Shown in pieces: positions 27,083 to 36,382 of a DNA stretch of 64,000 bases (position 1 is its first letter; each line of letters starts with the position of its first letter). Where the stretch lies: positions 2,542,001 to 2,606,000 of the forward strand of contig OZ220466.1 in assembly GCA_965116055.1 (NCBI GenBank), in the 5' to 3' direction. The notes beneath the pieces were generated by a model. That model was not told the origin of the DNA and did no database searches. It saw only the letters and a list, made by a program, of their open reading frames with translations. Source of the stretch: Bin55 sp965116055. Its GTDB lineage: Bacteria > Pseudomonadota > Gammaproteobacteria > Pseudomonadales > Azotimanducaceae. The position numbers and the translations under genes were made by a program.

Positions 27083-27988
27083 TCAATTCAGATAAAAATA
27101 CGTGTCGAGCGATGGTTCGCCTTCACAACGAATGAACTCTTTCTCAATCATGTGTAATAATGCAGCGTAGACGCTACGTGCGGCCGCTGCATGTAGGCGT
27201 TGATCAACCGCCTTGTACATGATTGGCACCATCTCTGCAATTCGGTGCCGACCCTCTTTGATCTGTGCCAGGATTTGTTGTTCCCGTTCCAACCGATGAG
27301 CAATAAACGCCTTAACGTGCACATGTGGTGAGGTGATCGCAGGTCCATGCGTGGGCCAATACACTTGATCTGGATATTCGAGGAGTAATTCGAGACTATT
27401 CATATAGCTCGTCATGTCACCGTCCGGCGGTGAAATGACGCTTGTCGACCAACCCATCACGTGATCTCCCGTAAAGAGCGCGTTTTCGCCGACAAGTCGA
27501 TAGCACATGTGATTCGACGTATGCCCTGGCGTGTACAAGCATTCGACTTCCCAATCGCCTTCACTCACGCGATCGCCATGTACAACATATTCGTCCGGTC
27601 GAAACTCCAAATCGCCACCTTCTTCTACAACTACGGCACATTCGGTATTTTTACCGGCACCATGCGCACCGTACCCGTAGGTAGGTGCATCGCAGTGTTC
27701 CCGTAATAACGCAGTTGCAGGCGAATGGTCGTTGTGTGTGTGTGTGATAAGGATCGCCGCAATTTCTTCACCTTGCGTCGCTGTCAAAATCGCTTCAACA
27801 TGACGCGAATCAAGCGGTCCTGGATCAATGACTGCAACACGCCCCGAACCAAGAATGTAAGTACCCGTACCTGTGTATGTGAAAGCGCTTGGATTTTTTG
27901 CAATTACCCGTCGGACTGAAGGCTGTACTTGATCAGATCGACCGTATTCGAAATCCATTTCCCTGACAAATGGGATAGTAGTTGCCAC
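27083..27988 (-). CDS. Metallo-beta-lactamase fold hydrolase (LACTB2/glyoxalase II-like)
   Basis: A 301-residue MBL protein: the metal motif HTHNDHSPA, then LYTPGHTSNHMCY, LFTGDHVMGWSTSVISPPDGDM, and a C-terminal winged-helix-like segment (REQQILAQIKEGRHRIAEMVPIMY...AARSVYAALLHMIEKEFI) as in the LACTB2 group. It should bind two metals and hydrolyse a thioester, nucleic acid or similar bond; the substrate is not evident. It is convergent with the sensor kinase across the 120-bp repeat element. Confidence 0.9.
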   Translation of the reverse strand: MATTIPFVREMDFEYGRSDQVQPSVRRVIAKNPSAFTYTGTGTYILGSGRVAVIDPGPLDSRHVEAILTATQGEEIAAILITHTHNDHSPATALLREHCDAPTYGYGAHGAGKNTECAVVVEEGGDLEFRPDEYVVHGDRVSEGDWEVECLYTPGHTSNHMCYRLVGENALFTGDHVMGWSTSVISPPDGDMTSYMNSLELLLEYPDQVYWPTHGPAITSPHVHVKAFIAHRLEREQQILAQIKEGRHRIAEMVPIMYKAVDQRLHAAAARSVYAALLHMIEKEFIRCEGEPSLDTYFYLN

Positions 27989-28107
27989 GACCTTAACGCA
28001 TCCTGCATAAGAGCGAGATTTTAGACCGACAGAGAGCTGGAATTGATGAGTCGTTCTCTATTGCACTTGAAACAGCGAAGAAAACAGAAGGTTTTCAGAG
28101 GTGAACC

Positions 28108-30279
28108 TCAAAGCAGATTATTCGGTTTAACCTGCTCAGCATAGGTCATGTATGTTGCCGCCACATCCTTTAAACCAAAGGCTTGCGCATCTGCCGCCAC
28201 CGCTCGCAATCTCGTTTCACATGCGTTCAACAACTCCTTGATCCGCAAATTGCTGGGGTCAAGACGATACGCTTGTTGCAATATGACGGCCGCATTGCGT
28301 TCGGGCGGTACGGTGATATAACCGTCCGCGATGAGGCGCTCCGCTACGACTACTAAATCAGCCGCTTGCGCGATGTTCTCAAGTTCCGAGGCTAGCGCCG
28401 ATTCCATGTGCATGATTGAACCCGGATAGAGACCAACGGTTTTAGCTCGTTCAATCCGTTGCCTAAGCACACCAATTCGTCTTGCTTCAAGGTCCGCGTC
28501 AAATTGTTCAACCACCAACTGGCTTACTGTACCCAACCCTCGTAACGCGATCTCATTGTCTGGATCCGTTGTCAAAACACGATGGTAGAGCATCGCAGCA
28601 TTACGCTCAGGCGGCGAAATAAGACGACCTGATCGGTGCAATGCGTGAGCTTCCGCAAGAAGTGCCGTAATCTCGTCACGCAAAGTCGTCGCGCGTTGGA
28701 TTTGTTCGCGCACTTTCGCTAATTCGCCGTAATTCGGATTCGCCAAGCTTGCCTTACTGAGTGAGTCCATAGCGGCTTGAATATCGCCTAACTCGATTTC
28801 GTGCGTCGCGATGGAAGAAAAATGTGCAGCTAACTTATTCAATTCGCGCGAGGCCTCAACGCTCGCAGGATAGAGTCGTAGAACCTCTCGAAAAGCATGC
28901 AGTGCCATGTCTGCGGAAGCAGCAGACTCATAACCGGTAACTCCCAACAATGCCAAAGCATCCGATTGCAAACTCAACGCATGACGCCGAGTCTGAAGTT
29001 CTTCATATATGACCAATAAAGAGGCGTCGTCGGGATAGCTTGCCAATAAATCATTCAGGCGGTTTTGAGCCACGTTGAGTTCATTCTTCGTAAGTGCTTC
29101 TTGAAAACCGTTCTCCCATCTTGCGCGGGCGGCTGCAATTGACGCCATGGCATCAGTGTCATCAGGTGCGTGAACCAATACGGCTTCGTACGCAGCAACG
29201 ATTGATTGCAAATTCTGTATCGGGTCGGCAACAAGCGCCTCTGCATTGAGTCGTGCTTCGACTAATGCAAGATTCTCAGCGATACCTAGGTTAGCTAATG
29301 CGCGCTTCGTGACAGGTAGTTCGTACAGACCTAGCGCAGAAGCCCACACACCGGCGATACACACACCAAGCACGGTGAACCAGTGGAGCAACACCGCCCT
29401 GCCAAATATTCTTCGACCATCAGATCTGGCACGCTCTCCGCTGCTTAACGTCGGAAGTGTGGCTTTAATCTCGGCCGTCGAAATGAGATCAGACTTGATG
29501 GCAACCGTATGCAGCTCCGCTGTTATTTCAATACGATCCAACGCATCCCGCACCGTCAAGATATCGCTCAAACGATCCTTAGGAGCAAATGCCACCATAC
29601 GCTCAACTAACTCAACAAAATTTTCGTGCTGTGGCGCGAATGCCGGCAATGCATCCGATATGCTGCGTGTGCGAGGTTCATCGCTTCCTTCAACGTGCCA
29701 AGGCAAATCGCCTACAAGCACACGTACCAGAAGCATGCCGAGGCTAAAGATATCGCATCGCTCGTTGAGCGGCTCGCATCGCACAAGTTCTGGCGCACCA
29801 TAACCGATCGTAAAGGGAATCGGTAGATTAAGTGGAGCAAGGTAAGCGCCATCAATCAGCACCGCGGCTCCTGTATCGTCGAAGACTACGTTGGCTGGTT
29901 TAATGTCGCCATGCACAAGACCACGGCGATGTAGCGAAGCTAACGCAGTGCATATTTCTTTGGTAGTGCGTAATAGCTTCGTCATGCTTATACCGCGCGC
30001 TAGAACATCTTGCAACGTGCCACCACGATAGTACGGCATTGCCGCAAAGACATGGTCACCACTTTGGCCAACGTCAACTACTTCGCACAGGCCCGGATGC
30101 GGACTCCCGCGCAGAGAACGAAGCTGTTCCAGGTATCGCTGCCTATCTTCTGCGTCAAGTTCAGCGGTACAGATACGCACGACGAACTGCCCTGCATGAG
30201 TCGCACTTGTTGCGAGGAACAACGCATGATCGTGCGTTGTCGCCAGCGGCTCAAGCAACCGGTAACGGGCTAATTCCAT
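28108..30279 (-). CDS. Membrane-anchored degenerate serine/threonine kinase-like protein with helical-repeat C-terminus
   Basis: The first ~270 residues follow the Hanks kinase fold: catalytic-loop HGDIKPANV near residue 123, GYGAPELVRCEPLNERCDIFSLGMLLVRVLVGDLPW. Several key positions are altered. There is no glycine-rich P-loop (LATTHDHALFL), the beta-3 Lys appears as Arg in VVRICT, and DFG reads IDGAY. One transmembrane helix follows (HWFTVLGVCIAGVWASALGLY, about 296-318). Then come ~400 residues of helical TPR-like repeats, including two related segments with PPERNAA. A pseudokinase or weak kinase scaffold is likely. It ends the pair with the MORN gene just upstream (no gap). Confidence 0.82.
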   Translation of the reverse strand: MELARYRLLEPLATTHDHALFLATSATHAGQFVVRICTAELDAEDRQRYLEQLRSLRGSPHPGLCEVVDVGQSGDHVFAAMPYYRGGTLQDVLARGISMTKLLRTTKEICTALASLHRRGLVHGDIKPANVVFDDTGAAVLIDGAYLAPLNLPIPFTIGYGAPELVRCEPLNERCDIFSLGMLLVRVLVGDLPWHVEGSDEPRTRSISDALPAFAPQHENFVELVERMVAFAPKDRLSDILTVRDALDRIEITAELHTVAIKSDLISTAEIKATLPTLSSGERARSDGRRIFGRAVLLHWFTVLGVCIAGVWASALGLYELPVTKRALANLGIAENLALVEARLNAEALVADPIQNLQSIVAAYEAVLVHAPDDTDAMASIAAARARWENGFQEALTKNELNVAQNRLNDLLASYPDDASLLVIYEELQTRRHALSLQSDALALLGVTGYESAASADMALHAFREVLRLYPASVEASRELNKLAAHFSSIATHEIELGDIQAAMDSLSKASLANPNYGELAKVREQIQRATTLRDEITALLAEAHALHRSGRLISPPERNAAMLYHRVLTTDPDNEIALRGLGTVSQLVVEQFDADLEARRIGVLRQRIERAKTVGLYPGSIMHMESALASELENIAQAADLVVVAERLIADGYITVPPERNAAVILQQAYRLDPSNLRIKELLNACETRLRAVAADAQAFGLKDVAATYMTYAEQVKPNNLL

Positions 30280-31167
30280 CTATTCGGTCACTTCACCCGC
30301 GAGCGAAGTGACCACCCCAGCAACTCGGCGTCCAACCACGAAGGTACCGTTATTAATATAGGCCAAGCCGTCAAGACGAACGGCCGTGCCCGTACCGTGT
30401 GCCTGTCCATTGATACATTCTTCGCTATCGAACATCCAGGCTTGTCCGTCAATCTTCAGTCGACAACGACTTATCTCGGCAATGGTTCGGCGCGAAACAA
30501 GCTCGCCAGCGCTCCAACGTTGGAATTCTTTGACACCGTTCGCATCCTCGAATACGCCGTCTCCATGCCGGCGATCCACCTCAAAAAATCCTCGAAAACT
30601 TGCGCCGTCAGCCGTTCGGTAATTGCCAAAGCCATGCCGCGTGTCCAGCCGAAATGCCCCATCGTAGCGGCGACCATCTGGCCAAAGCATGACACCTAAC
30701 CCATGTCGCTTTCCGTTCTCAAACGTACCTTCGTATGTAACGCTACCTTCCTTCCAGAAGAATCGACCCGCTCCTGTAATGGCGTTAGCGTTAAAGGTGC
30801 CTACGTACACGTCGCCATTCGGCCATGTCAGGGTGCCGAACCCTTGCATCCTACCTGCGACAAACGTCCCTTGATATTGCTTACCGTCCGCAAAAGTTAA
30901 CGTTTCGTCGTTTCCAGACGGGAGGTTATTGACAAATTCGCCCTCATAGATCGAGCCATCTGCGTAGGTGAGTTTACCGAATCCTTCGCGCAAACCATCA
31001 ACTAGCGGCCCTTCATAGCTTTCAGTTCTCATCGTCGGCTCACTTGCAGATTGCTGCGCTGAATAGGGTTCGTAAACCGCAACGACCCAGCAAATCCCAA
31101 GCGCCGATGCTAAAACTCGCCCCAGCGCTCTCTTTACACTTCGCCCCCTCTCTCGCCATCGGATCAT
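30280..31167 (-). CDS. MORN-repeat protein with N-terminal signal or anchor
   Basis: From MRTESYEG onward the protein consists of MORN repeats (YEGPLVDGLREGFGKLTYADGSIYEGEFVNN, YQGTFVAGRMQGFGTLTWPNGDVYVG, YEGTFENGKRHGLGVMLWPDG, and others), about eight in all. A C-terminal part with three Cys follows. The start at ATG 31167 gives a basic n-region and a hydrophobic segment (VLASALGICWVVAVY), a plausible signal peptide; the frame extends ~200 codons further but only as a shadow of the opposite TSUP gene. The start codon overlaps that of the TSUP gene. The stop abuts the kinase-like gene, so the two are one operon. MORN repeats usually bind lipids or proteins; the role here is unknown. Confidence 0.8.
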   Translation of the reverse strand: MIRWRERGRSVKRALGRVLASALGICWVVAVYEPYSAQQSASEPTMRTESYEGPLVDGLREGFGKLTYADGSIYEGEFVNNLPSGNDETLTFADGKQYQGTFVAGRMQGFGTLTWPNGDVYVGTFNANAITGAGRFFWKEGSVTYEGTFENGKRHGLGVMLWPDGRRYDGAFRLDTRHGFGNYRTADGASFRGFFEVDRRHGDGVFEDANGVKEFQRWSAGELVSRRTIAEISRCRLKIDGQAWMFDSEECINGQAHGTGTAVRLDGLAYINNGTFVVGRRVAGVVTSLAGEVTE

Positions 31168-31984
31168 GGTGGAACTTGTCCTATTCGTATTGATTTGCCT
31201 TTTTATAGGCTCGATCGCGGGATTCCTCGGTGGCATATTCGGATTAGGTGGCGGCGTCATAGTCGTCCCTGCGCTGATCTCGTTGTTCGATATGCTCGGT
31301 ACATTCGAAGGTACCGGACACCCCACGAATACGGTGGTGCTCATCGCGCTCGGTACATCCATGGCGTCGATTCTGTTTACTACACTGTCAGCATCCATCG
31401 CACAGTATTGGCGCAATGTCGTCGATTGGGATATCGTCAAAAACTGGATCGTATTTTTAGTTTTAGGCGTGTTGCTGGCAACGGTGATTTCTACCCGCCT
31501 ACCTGCAACGGCAATCAAACTCTTCATCGGCGTTTTTATTGCCGGTATCGCTACCGTCATGGTGACGAGCTGGACGCCGAATCCTAGACGAAAACCGCCT
31601 GGTCGCGGCGTCACCGGCTTACTTGCGGCGGTCGGTGGTCTTATTTGCGGCTTGGCAGGCATTGGCGGCGGCAACATTGTCGTACCAACTTTACTGTTCT
31701 TCAATACCAAAGTCGTGAAAGCTACTGCCGCAGCGAGTGCACTTGGTATCGCCATCGCGATCGCCGGCACGGTAGGTTACATTCTTAACGGACTGCACAC
31801 GCACATCCAATACGCCATTGGTTATGTCTATCTGCCGGCGCTCATTCCTCTTGCGATTACTTGTGCAATTTTCGCGCCACTTGGCGTGCAGGTGGCACAC
31901 CGAATTTCAAGTCAAAAACTACGCAGTGCGTTTGGGGTTCTCATGTACATCGTCGCCGCCCGCATGATTTTCTCCGCGTTCTAA
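31166..31984 (+). CDS. TSUP (TauE/SafE) family permease
   Basis: A 272-residue protein with about eight hydrophobic helices and the TSUP signature repeated twice: GFLGGIFGLGGGVIVVPALISLF near the start and GLICGLAGIGGGNIVVPTLLFFNTKVVKATAAASALGIAI in the second half. Family members export or import sulfite, sulfoacetate or other small organic anions. The start overlaps the divergent MORN gene by two bases; no strong ribosome site is visible. The end overlaps the convergent pyruvate kinase gene by four bases. Confidence 0.93.
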   Translation: MVELVLFVLICLFIGSIAGFLGGIFGLGGGVIVVPALISLFDMLGTFEGTGHPTNTVVLIALGTSMASILFTTLSASIAQYWRNVVDWDIVKNWIVFLVLGVLLATVISTRLPATAIKLFIGVFIAGIATVMVTSWTPNPRRKPPGRGVTGLLAAVGGLICGLAGIGGGNIVVPTLLFFNTKVVKATAAASALGIAIAIAGTVGYILNGLHTHIQYAIGYVYLPALIPLAITCAIFAPLGVQVAHRISSQKLRSAFGVLMYIVAARMIFSAF

Positions 31985-33402
31985 GAGGTGACCGCTAGCC
32001 TGAGCTGGCGAATTTGAATTGAGGCCTGACCGCCAAGTCCAACCGCATCGCTTACGACAACGACTAGCGCATCGTCCGGCAGCTGCTCACGTCGCAGGAG
32101 CAGTTTGATACAGCGTTGAATCGTTTTTTCTGGATTACTGCTGAAATCAATGCGGTGAGCATATACGCCTCGATTGAGAGCTAAGCGCCGACGCGTGTGA
32201 CTTTCGTTACTGAACGCGAAAATTGGTACCACCGGCGGTGAGCAGTTAGTTACTATGTCAGCTGTCCAGCCGCTTCGGGTGATAACAACGATCCCTGCAG
32301 CTGAGATTCGTTCTGCGAGTTCGACCGCCGACCAAGCAAGTTGCTGGCGGGGGCTATCACTCGCACACGAGTGCGCAATCCTCAAGCCGGCTAATCGCTC
32401 TTGCGCTTCCACGACGCGTCGCACATATTCGACCGCTTTGACAGGGTATGCACCGACACTCGTTTCCGCGGACAGGAGTATCGCATCGACTTCTTGCTCT
32501 ACCGCATTGGCTACATCATGCACTTCCGCCCGGGTCGGAATAGGATGCTCAACCATGGATTCAAGCATATGCGTAGCAACGATACAGCGTCTACGTGCGG
32601 CGATCGTTTTTTCGACGATCGTGCGTTGAAGAAACGGCAATTCCGCCATGTCCGTTTCAATGCCAAGATCGCCGCGAGCCACCATGATACCGTGCGCTTC
32701 GTTTGCGATGTCTTCTACACGCTCTACACCTTCTTGGTTCTCTATTTTTGCAATAATCTTTACCCAACGGTGTCGATCACCGATTAACTCCCGCATATGG
32801 CAAACGTCATCCGCACTCCGCACAAATGACTGAGCTACGTAGCTGATCGCATGCTCTACCCCGAACCGGATGTCTTCTTCATCCTTGGCAGTAATGGACG
32901 GCAATTTCACATGAATACCCGGTAAGTTCACGTGCTTATGGCTTTGAAGCATGCCACCATCAAGTACTTGGCAACGTAAGCCGTCGCGTTCAGTTGCTAG
33001 CACGCGCAAATTGATCAAACCGTTGTCAAGTCGAATCGTGTCACCAACCATCACGTGCTCATTGAATTCTGGATAGTTGACCTTGATCAGTGGCGCATCG
33101 CCATTGGCGATACCGTTTGTAGTTGAGGAAACCAATGCTTGCGTGCCGCGTTTCAATTGAATCGGTGCGTTTAAACGGCCGGTACGAATCTCGGGGCCGG
33201 CAGTATCGAGCAAAATCGGAACTGTGTGCGACACGCTACGGTTCAATGTGCGTACCCATCGAATCGCGCGCTCAGCGTCATTGTGATCTGAATGCGACAT
33301 GTTGATGCGCAGCACATTCATGCCGGCTTCATACATGCTTTTGATGGTTTCCCAGCTATTCGATGCCGGCCCGACCGTGCAGACGATTTTGGTGCGACGC
33401 AT
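31981..33402 (-). CDS. pyk: Pyruvate kinase
   Basis: Catalyses the last step of glycolysis, PEP + ADP to pyruvate + ATP. The 473-residue product from ATG 33402 shows RRTKIVCTVGPAS, MNVLRINMSHSDH, DTAGPEIRTG, the signature IIAKIENQEGVERVEDI, GIMVARGDLGIETDMAELPFLQ, and ATHMLESMVEHPIPTRAEVHDVANAV. The frame is open 12 codons upstream but the family start fits here. A C-terminal domain ending in VVVVSDAVGLGGQASIQIRQ is retained. Confidence 0.96.
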   Translation of the reverse strand: MRRTKIVCTVGPASNSWETIKSMYEAGMNVLRINMSHSDHNDAERAIRWVRTLNRSVSHTVPILLDTAGPEIRTGRLNAPIQLKRGTQALVSSTTNGIANGDAPLIKVNYPEFNEHVMVGDTIRLDNGLINLRVLATERDGLRCQVLDGGMLQSHKHVNLPGIHVKLPSITAKDEEDIRFGVEHAISYVAQSFVRSADDVCHMRELIGDRHRWVKIIAKIENQEGVERVEDIANEAHGIMVARGDLGIETDMAELPFLQRTIVEKTIAARRRCIVATHMLESMVEHPIPTRAEVHDVANAVEQEVDAILLSAETSVGAYPVKAVEYVRRVVEAQERLAGLRIAHSCASDSPRQQLAWSAVELAERISAAGIVVITRSGWTADIVTNCSPPVVPIFAFSNESHTRRRLALNRGVYAHRIDFSSNPEKTIQRCIKLLLRREQLPDDALVVVVSDAVGLGGQASIQIRQLRLAVTS

Positions 33403-34238
33403 GCGCGTTATACGGGACGTGCGCTTATACAAGCGCACTTGAAGCGCAAGCCATCCATGGCGATAAACCTCAGTTCGCGAAACGTTGGCATAACCAGTCT
33501 AGTAGACATACAACGTCATGCCAATTCGCGTAAGGATAACAATCATAGTTGACCACTGGATGATGTCGCTAGGCGATATTTAGACATGCGTTTTTGCAAT
33601 GCGTTGTCGGTTAACCGGCGCATTGAAACATACTGCTCGCGAGCACTGATTACCACTTGGTTTTGTACCACCCTCGGAGCATCTTTCGCAACGCACCTGT
33701 TCCGCCTCGGCAAGATTCATGTGAGGTTGAGCATCTCAACGAATCTGGGAGGCGTACCCACGCTTGAAGCAACTGTCTCTACATGTCGTCATGAAGAACA
33801 GCTTGGTATAAGCTCACACAGAGGCGGCTATCTCTCAAGCTCACCGAGATGCCATCGTTCAATCGGCACCCTACGCGTGCATCACTGGATCTGTCCAGCC
33901 ATCCAGATTTCTAGATCGTGAACGACCATCAAGACTAAGGCACTGACACCAAGTTCAGTGTGGCGCTAAAACAACAACATTGGGTGTACTACGATCGGAA
34001 TGTTCGGCCAGTGTTGGTTCTTTAGGAAAGGCATCAACAACAACTCAAAGTGGTCTTAAGGTTAGCAAGGACGCTCAATCGTTATAGCGCTATGTTGGCA
34101 AACGTCTCCTTCGCGCATAACTGTATCGGAAGGCGACTTTTAATCAGCGTGGCCTGACGATTTTCGCATCAATCGCCCAGCTGCAGATTGATTCCATCAT
34201 CAAATACAAAACCAAGAAGGCCTTTGTATGTAATGTGG
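33403..34238. other. 835-base region without a supported gene
   Basis: Short frames occur on both strands but none has a ribosome site or recognisable motif. It should contain the pyruvate kinase promoter at its left end. No insertion-sequence ends or hairpin terminators were recognised. Confidence 0.4.
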
Positions 34239-35384
34239 TTAATACCCCTGCAGCTCGCCGTAGCGATTCCGATGAAAGTACATATCGCCTAGCGTTTGCT
34301 CGGCTACCGCAGCGCGTTTCAGATAAAAGCCGATATCGAACTCGTCAGTCATGCCGATGCCACCGTGCATCTGAATACCCTCTCGCGACACCGTGTGAAA
34401 CATTTCGCCGACCTTCGATTTAGCAAGACTAGCTAAGATCGCAATCTCCGCTGCGGAACGCCCTTCATCCAATGCAGTTAGTGCTTCAAGTACGACCGAC
34501 TTCGAGAGTTCCACTTCACAAAACATGTTCGCCGCACGATGCTTGAGCGCTTGAAACGAACCAATAGGCACGCCGAACTGTTCCCGTTCTTTTAAATATG
34601 CAACAGTGCGATCAAAACAGTCTTGCGCACTGCCCAGCATCTCAGCCGCCAGACCGATACGTGCAATGTCGAGCGCCGCATCTAAAACCTCAGCACCTTG
34701 GCCAATGGTTCCAATAACTGCATCCTGATTCACGCTCACGTTTTCAAAGGCGATGTTAGCTGCGTTACGACTATCAACCATTTTCGTTCGCGTCACGCCA
34801 ACACCTGGCGCTGTGCGGTCGACAAGAACCAAGGTTAAGCCATCGCGATCGCCTGATTCGCCGGACGACCGTGCAATGACGATCAGCTTGTCGGCGACAT
34901 GCCCGTCGAGCACGAATTTTTTCTTCCCACTAATCTCAATCAAGTTGCCTGAGATCGAAGCAGATGTGCTGATGTTGTACGGGTTGTGCCGATGGGATTC
35001 TTCCAGCGCGAGCGCCAGTAACAACTCGCCGCGCGCAACTTTCGCCAACAGATCGCGTTTTTGGTCGTCGCTGCCACCCAGATTCAAGATGGTACCGCCA
35101 ATCCATACGCTAGCGAACAACGGCGATGCCGCGAGATTACGCCCAAGCTCCTCCGTAACGATGCCCAGTCCCTTATATCCGAACCCTAAGCCTCCCACGC
35201 TTTCCGGGAACGGGATACCAGCCCAGCCGAGTTCGACCATCGCTTGCCAAGTGTCCCGATCAAATCCATCCGGATTGTCGTCGTCACGAAGCTTCCGCAA
35301 TTGGCTGATCGGCGTGTTGTCAGTACAAAACTCTTTCGCCGTGTCCTTTAGGATGTTCTGGTCTTCATTGAGAATCATCGGCAT
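34239..35384 (-). CDS. Acyl-CoA dehydrogenase family protein
   Basis: The 381-residue protein has the standard three-domain order: N-terminal helices with GWAGIPFPESVGGLGFGYKGLGIVTEELGR, a middle beta domain (LALALEESHRHNPYNIS, KKFVLDGHVADKLIVIAR) and a C-terminal helical domain (REQFGVPIGSFQALKHRAANMF, IQMHGGIGMTDEFDIGFYLKR). The usual TEP motif is replaced by ALEES and no obvious catalytic Glu is seen near GGIG. This is a common state in divergent FadE-like enzymes acting on bulky (for example steroid) CoA esters. Substrate unknown. Confidence 0.87.
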   Translation of the reverse strand: MPMILNEDQNILKDTAKEFCTDNTPISQLRKLRDDDNPDGFDRDTWQAMVELGWAGIPFPESVGGLGFGYKGLGIVTEELGRNLAASPLFASVWIGGTILNLGGSDDQKRDLLAKVARGELLLALALEESHRHNPYNISTSASISGNLIEISGKKKFVLDGHVADKLIVIARSSGESGDRDGLTLVLVDRTAPGVGVTRTKMVDSRNAANIAFENVSVNQDAVIGTIGQGAEVLDAALDIARIGLAAEMLGSAQDCFDRTVAYLKEREQFGVPIGSFQALKHRAANMFCEVELSKSVVLEALTALDEGRSAAEIAILASLAKSKVGEMFHTVSREGIQMHGGIGMTDEFDIGFYLKRAAVAEQTLGDMYFHRNRYGELQGY

Positions 35385-35445
35385 GGCTCGATTCCTTCCA
35401 TAATCCGCTATGAATGAGGCAGCGCATGCGCTGCGTTAGGTAGTC

Positions 35446-36183
35446 TCAGCTTGGCATTGCAACGACAAGCGAAAGGTCGTCTATGCGTTTACGCAAAAGC
35501 ATAAACTGCGACTTGCGGATTGTATTCTCCAACCAGTCAATGATTCGACCACCGTTTTCAAATTCGATGAGCGCGAGATAATTCACGATCAGCGAGCTAT
35601 TGCCATTGATCTTCTCTATGGGCATTGCAAACCCGACTTGACCATCGAACAGTCGGAGCGATTCGGTAACCACATCAACTAGCTCGCGCTGATATGTGAC
35701 CGGCGCCTGGGCGAATAACAAAACTACCGGTTTGTCGTAACTTTTCGTGGGTTTGACATGTCCCACAAAGTGCGCGAATTCCTTGAAATTGTCATCATCA
35801 TATTGCCCCTCAATTTCGGTGTAAGCCGGCTCCGTTACCGCATTGATATATTCGGAAGCCGGCTCGAACGACTCTAACATGATGCGGTGCCAAACTTGCG
35901 TTCGATTGCCTTCACTACTCAGCCACGTTTTGCCGTCAAAAACCACATCATGCGCGTAGTTAGCAAACACGGCACTCCGATCTCTTTTGAACACCTCATA
36001 CTGCTCATGCTGATGATCAGGAGCAAAGCGTTCTAGCGTGATCAGTACTAGAGGCATGCGTCGCCGTTCCGGATCGAATGTTAGCTTTGAAAAACCCGCG
36101 CCGAGATAAAACACGACGAAACAGACACTGCTCAGTGTGGCGAGTGCTAGAAATATCACTAGCAAGCGCGTTGGACGACTCAA
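35446..36183 (-). CDS. Unknown membrane-anchored protein
   Basis: I do not recognise this 245-residue protein. It has an N-terminal hydrophobic segment (LLVIFLALATLSSVCFVVFYLGAGF) that would serve as a signal anchor, then a soluble domain. The closing part, NYLALIEFENGGRIIDWLENTIRKSQFMLLRKRIDDLSLVVAM, reads like one strand-helix-strand unit of a dimeric alpha/beta-barrel (DUF1330-like) protein; the middle segment PLVLITLERFAPDHQHEQYEVFKRDRSAVFANY could be a second. That resemblance is weak. It lies between an acyl-CoA dehydrogenase gene and the molybdenum hydroxylase genes on the same strand. Confidence 0.7.
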   Translation of the reverse strand: MSRPTRLLVIFLALATLSSVCFVVFYLGAGFSKLTFDPERRRMPLVLITLERFAPDHQHEQYEVFKRDRSAVFANYAHDVVFDGKTWLSSEGNRTQVWHRIMLESFEPASEYINAVTEPAYTEIEGQYDDDNFKEFAHFVGHVKPTKSYDKPVVLLFAQAPVTYQRELVDVVTESLRLFDGQVGFAMPIEKINGNSSLIVNYLALIEFENGGRIIDWLENTIRKSQFMLLRKRIDDLSLVVAMPS

Positions 36184-36382
36184 CTCTCTGACTCGTTAAC
36201 GGAAACAAGAAAATCGTACAAGTTCCAGACCTAAATCCGTGCTTTAGACCACCCGATGACGCTAACGAAAGTTATCGCCAATGTCAATGAAGGTAAATGG
36301 CAAAGAGATTAAAACCGACACTCATTGCCGGCATGAAACGACTGGTCACACTAACCTATCACGGCTTATCGGGGCGTCCAAG

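Noticed and set aside
31168..31770. N-terminal ~200-codon extension of the MORN protein
   Set aside because: It is antisense to the TSUP permease, Pro/Thr/Val-rich without domain features, and the signal-like segment begins at 31167.
33292..33921. Short plus-strand frames upstream of the pyruvate kinase gene
   Set aside because: There are no start signals or motifs; part is antisense to the pyruvate kinase N-terminus.
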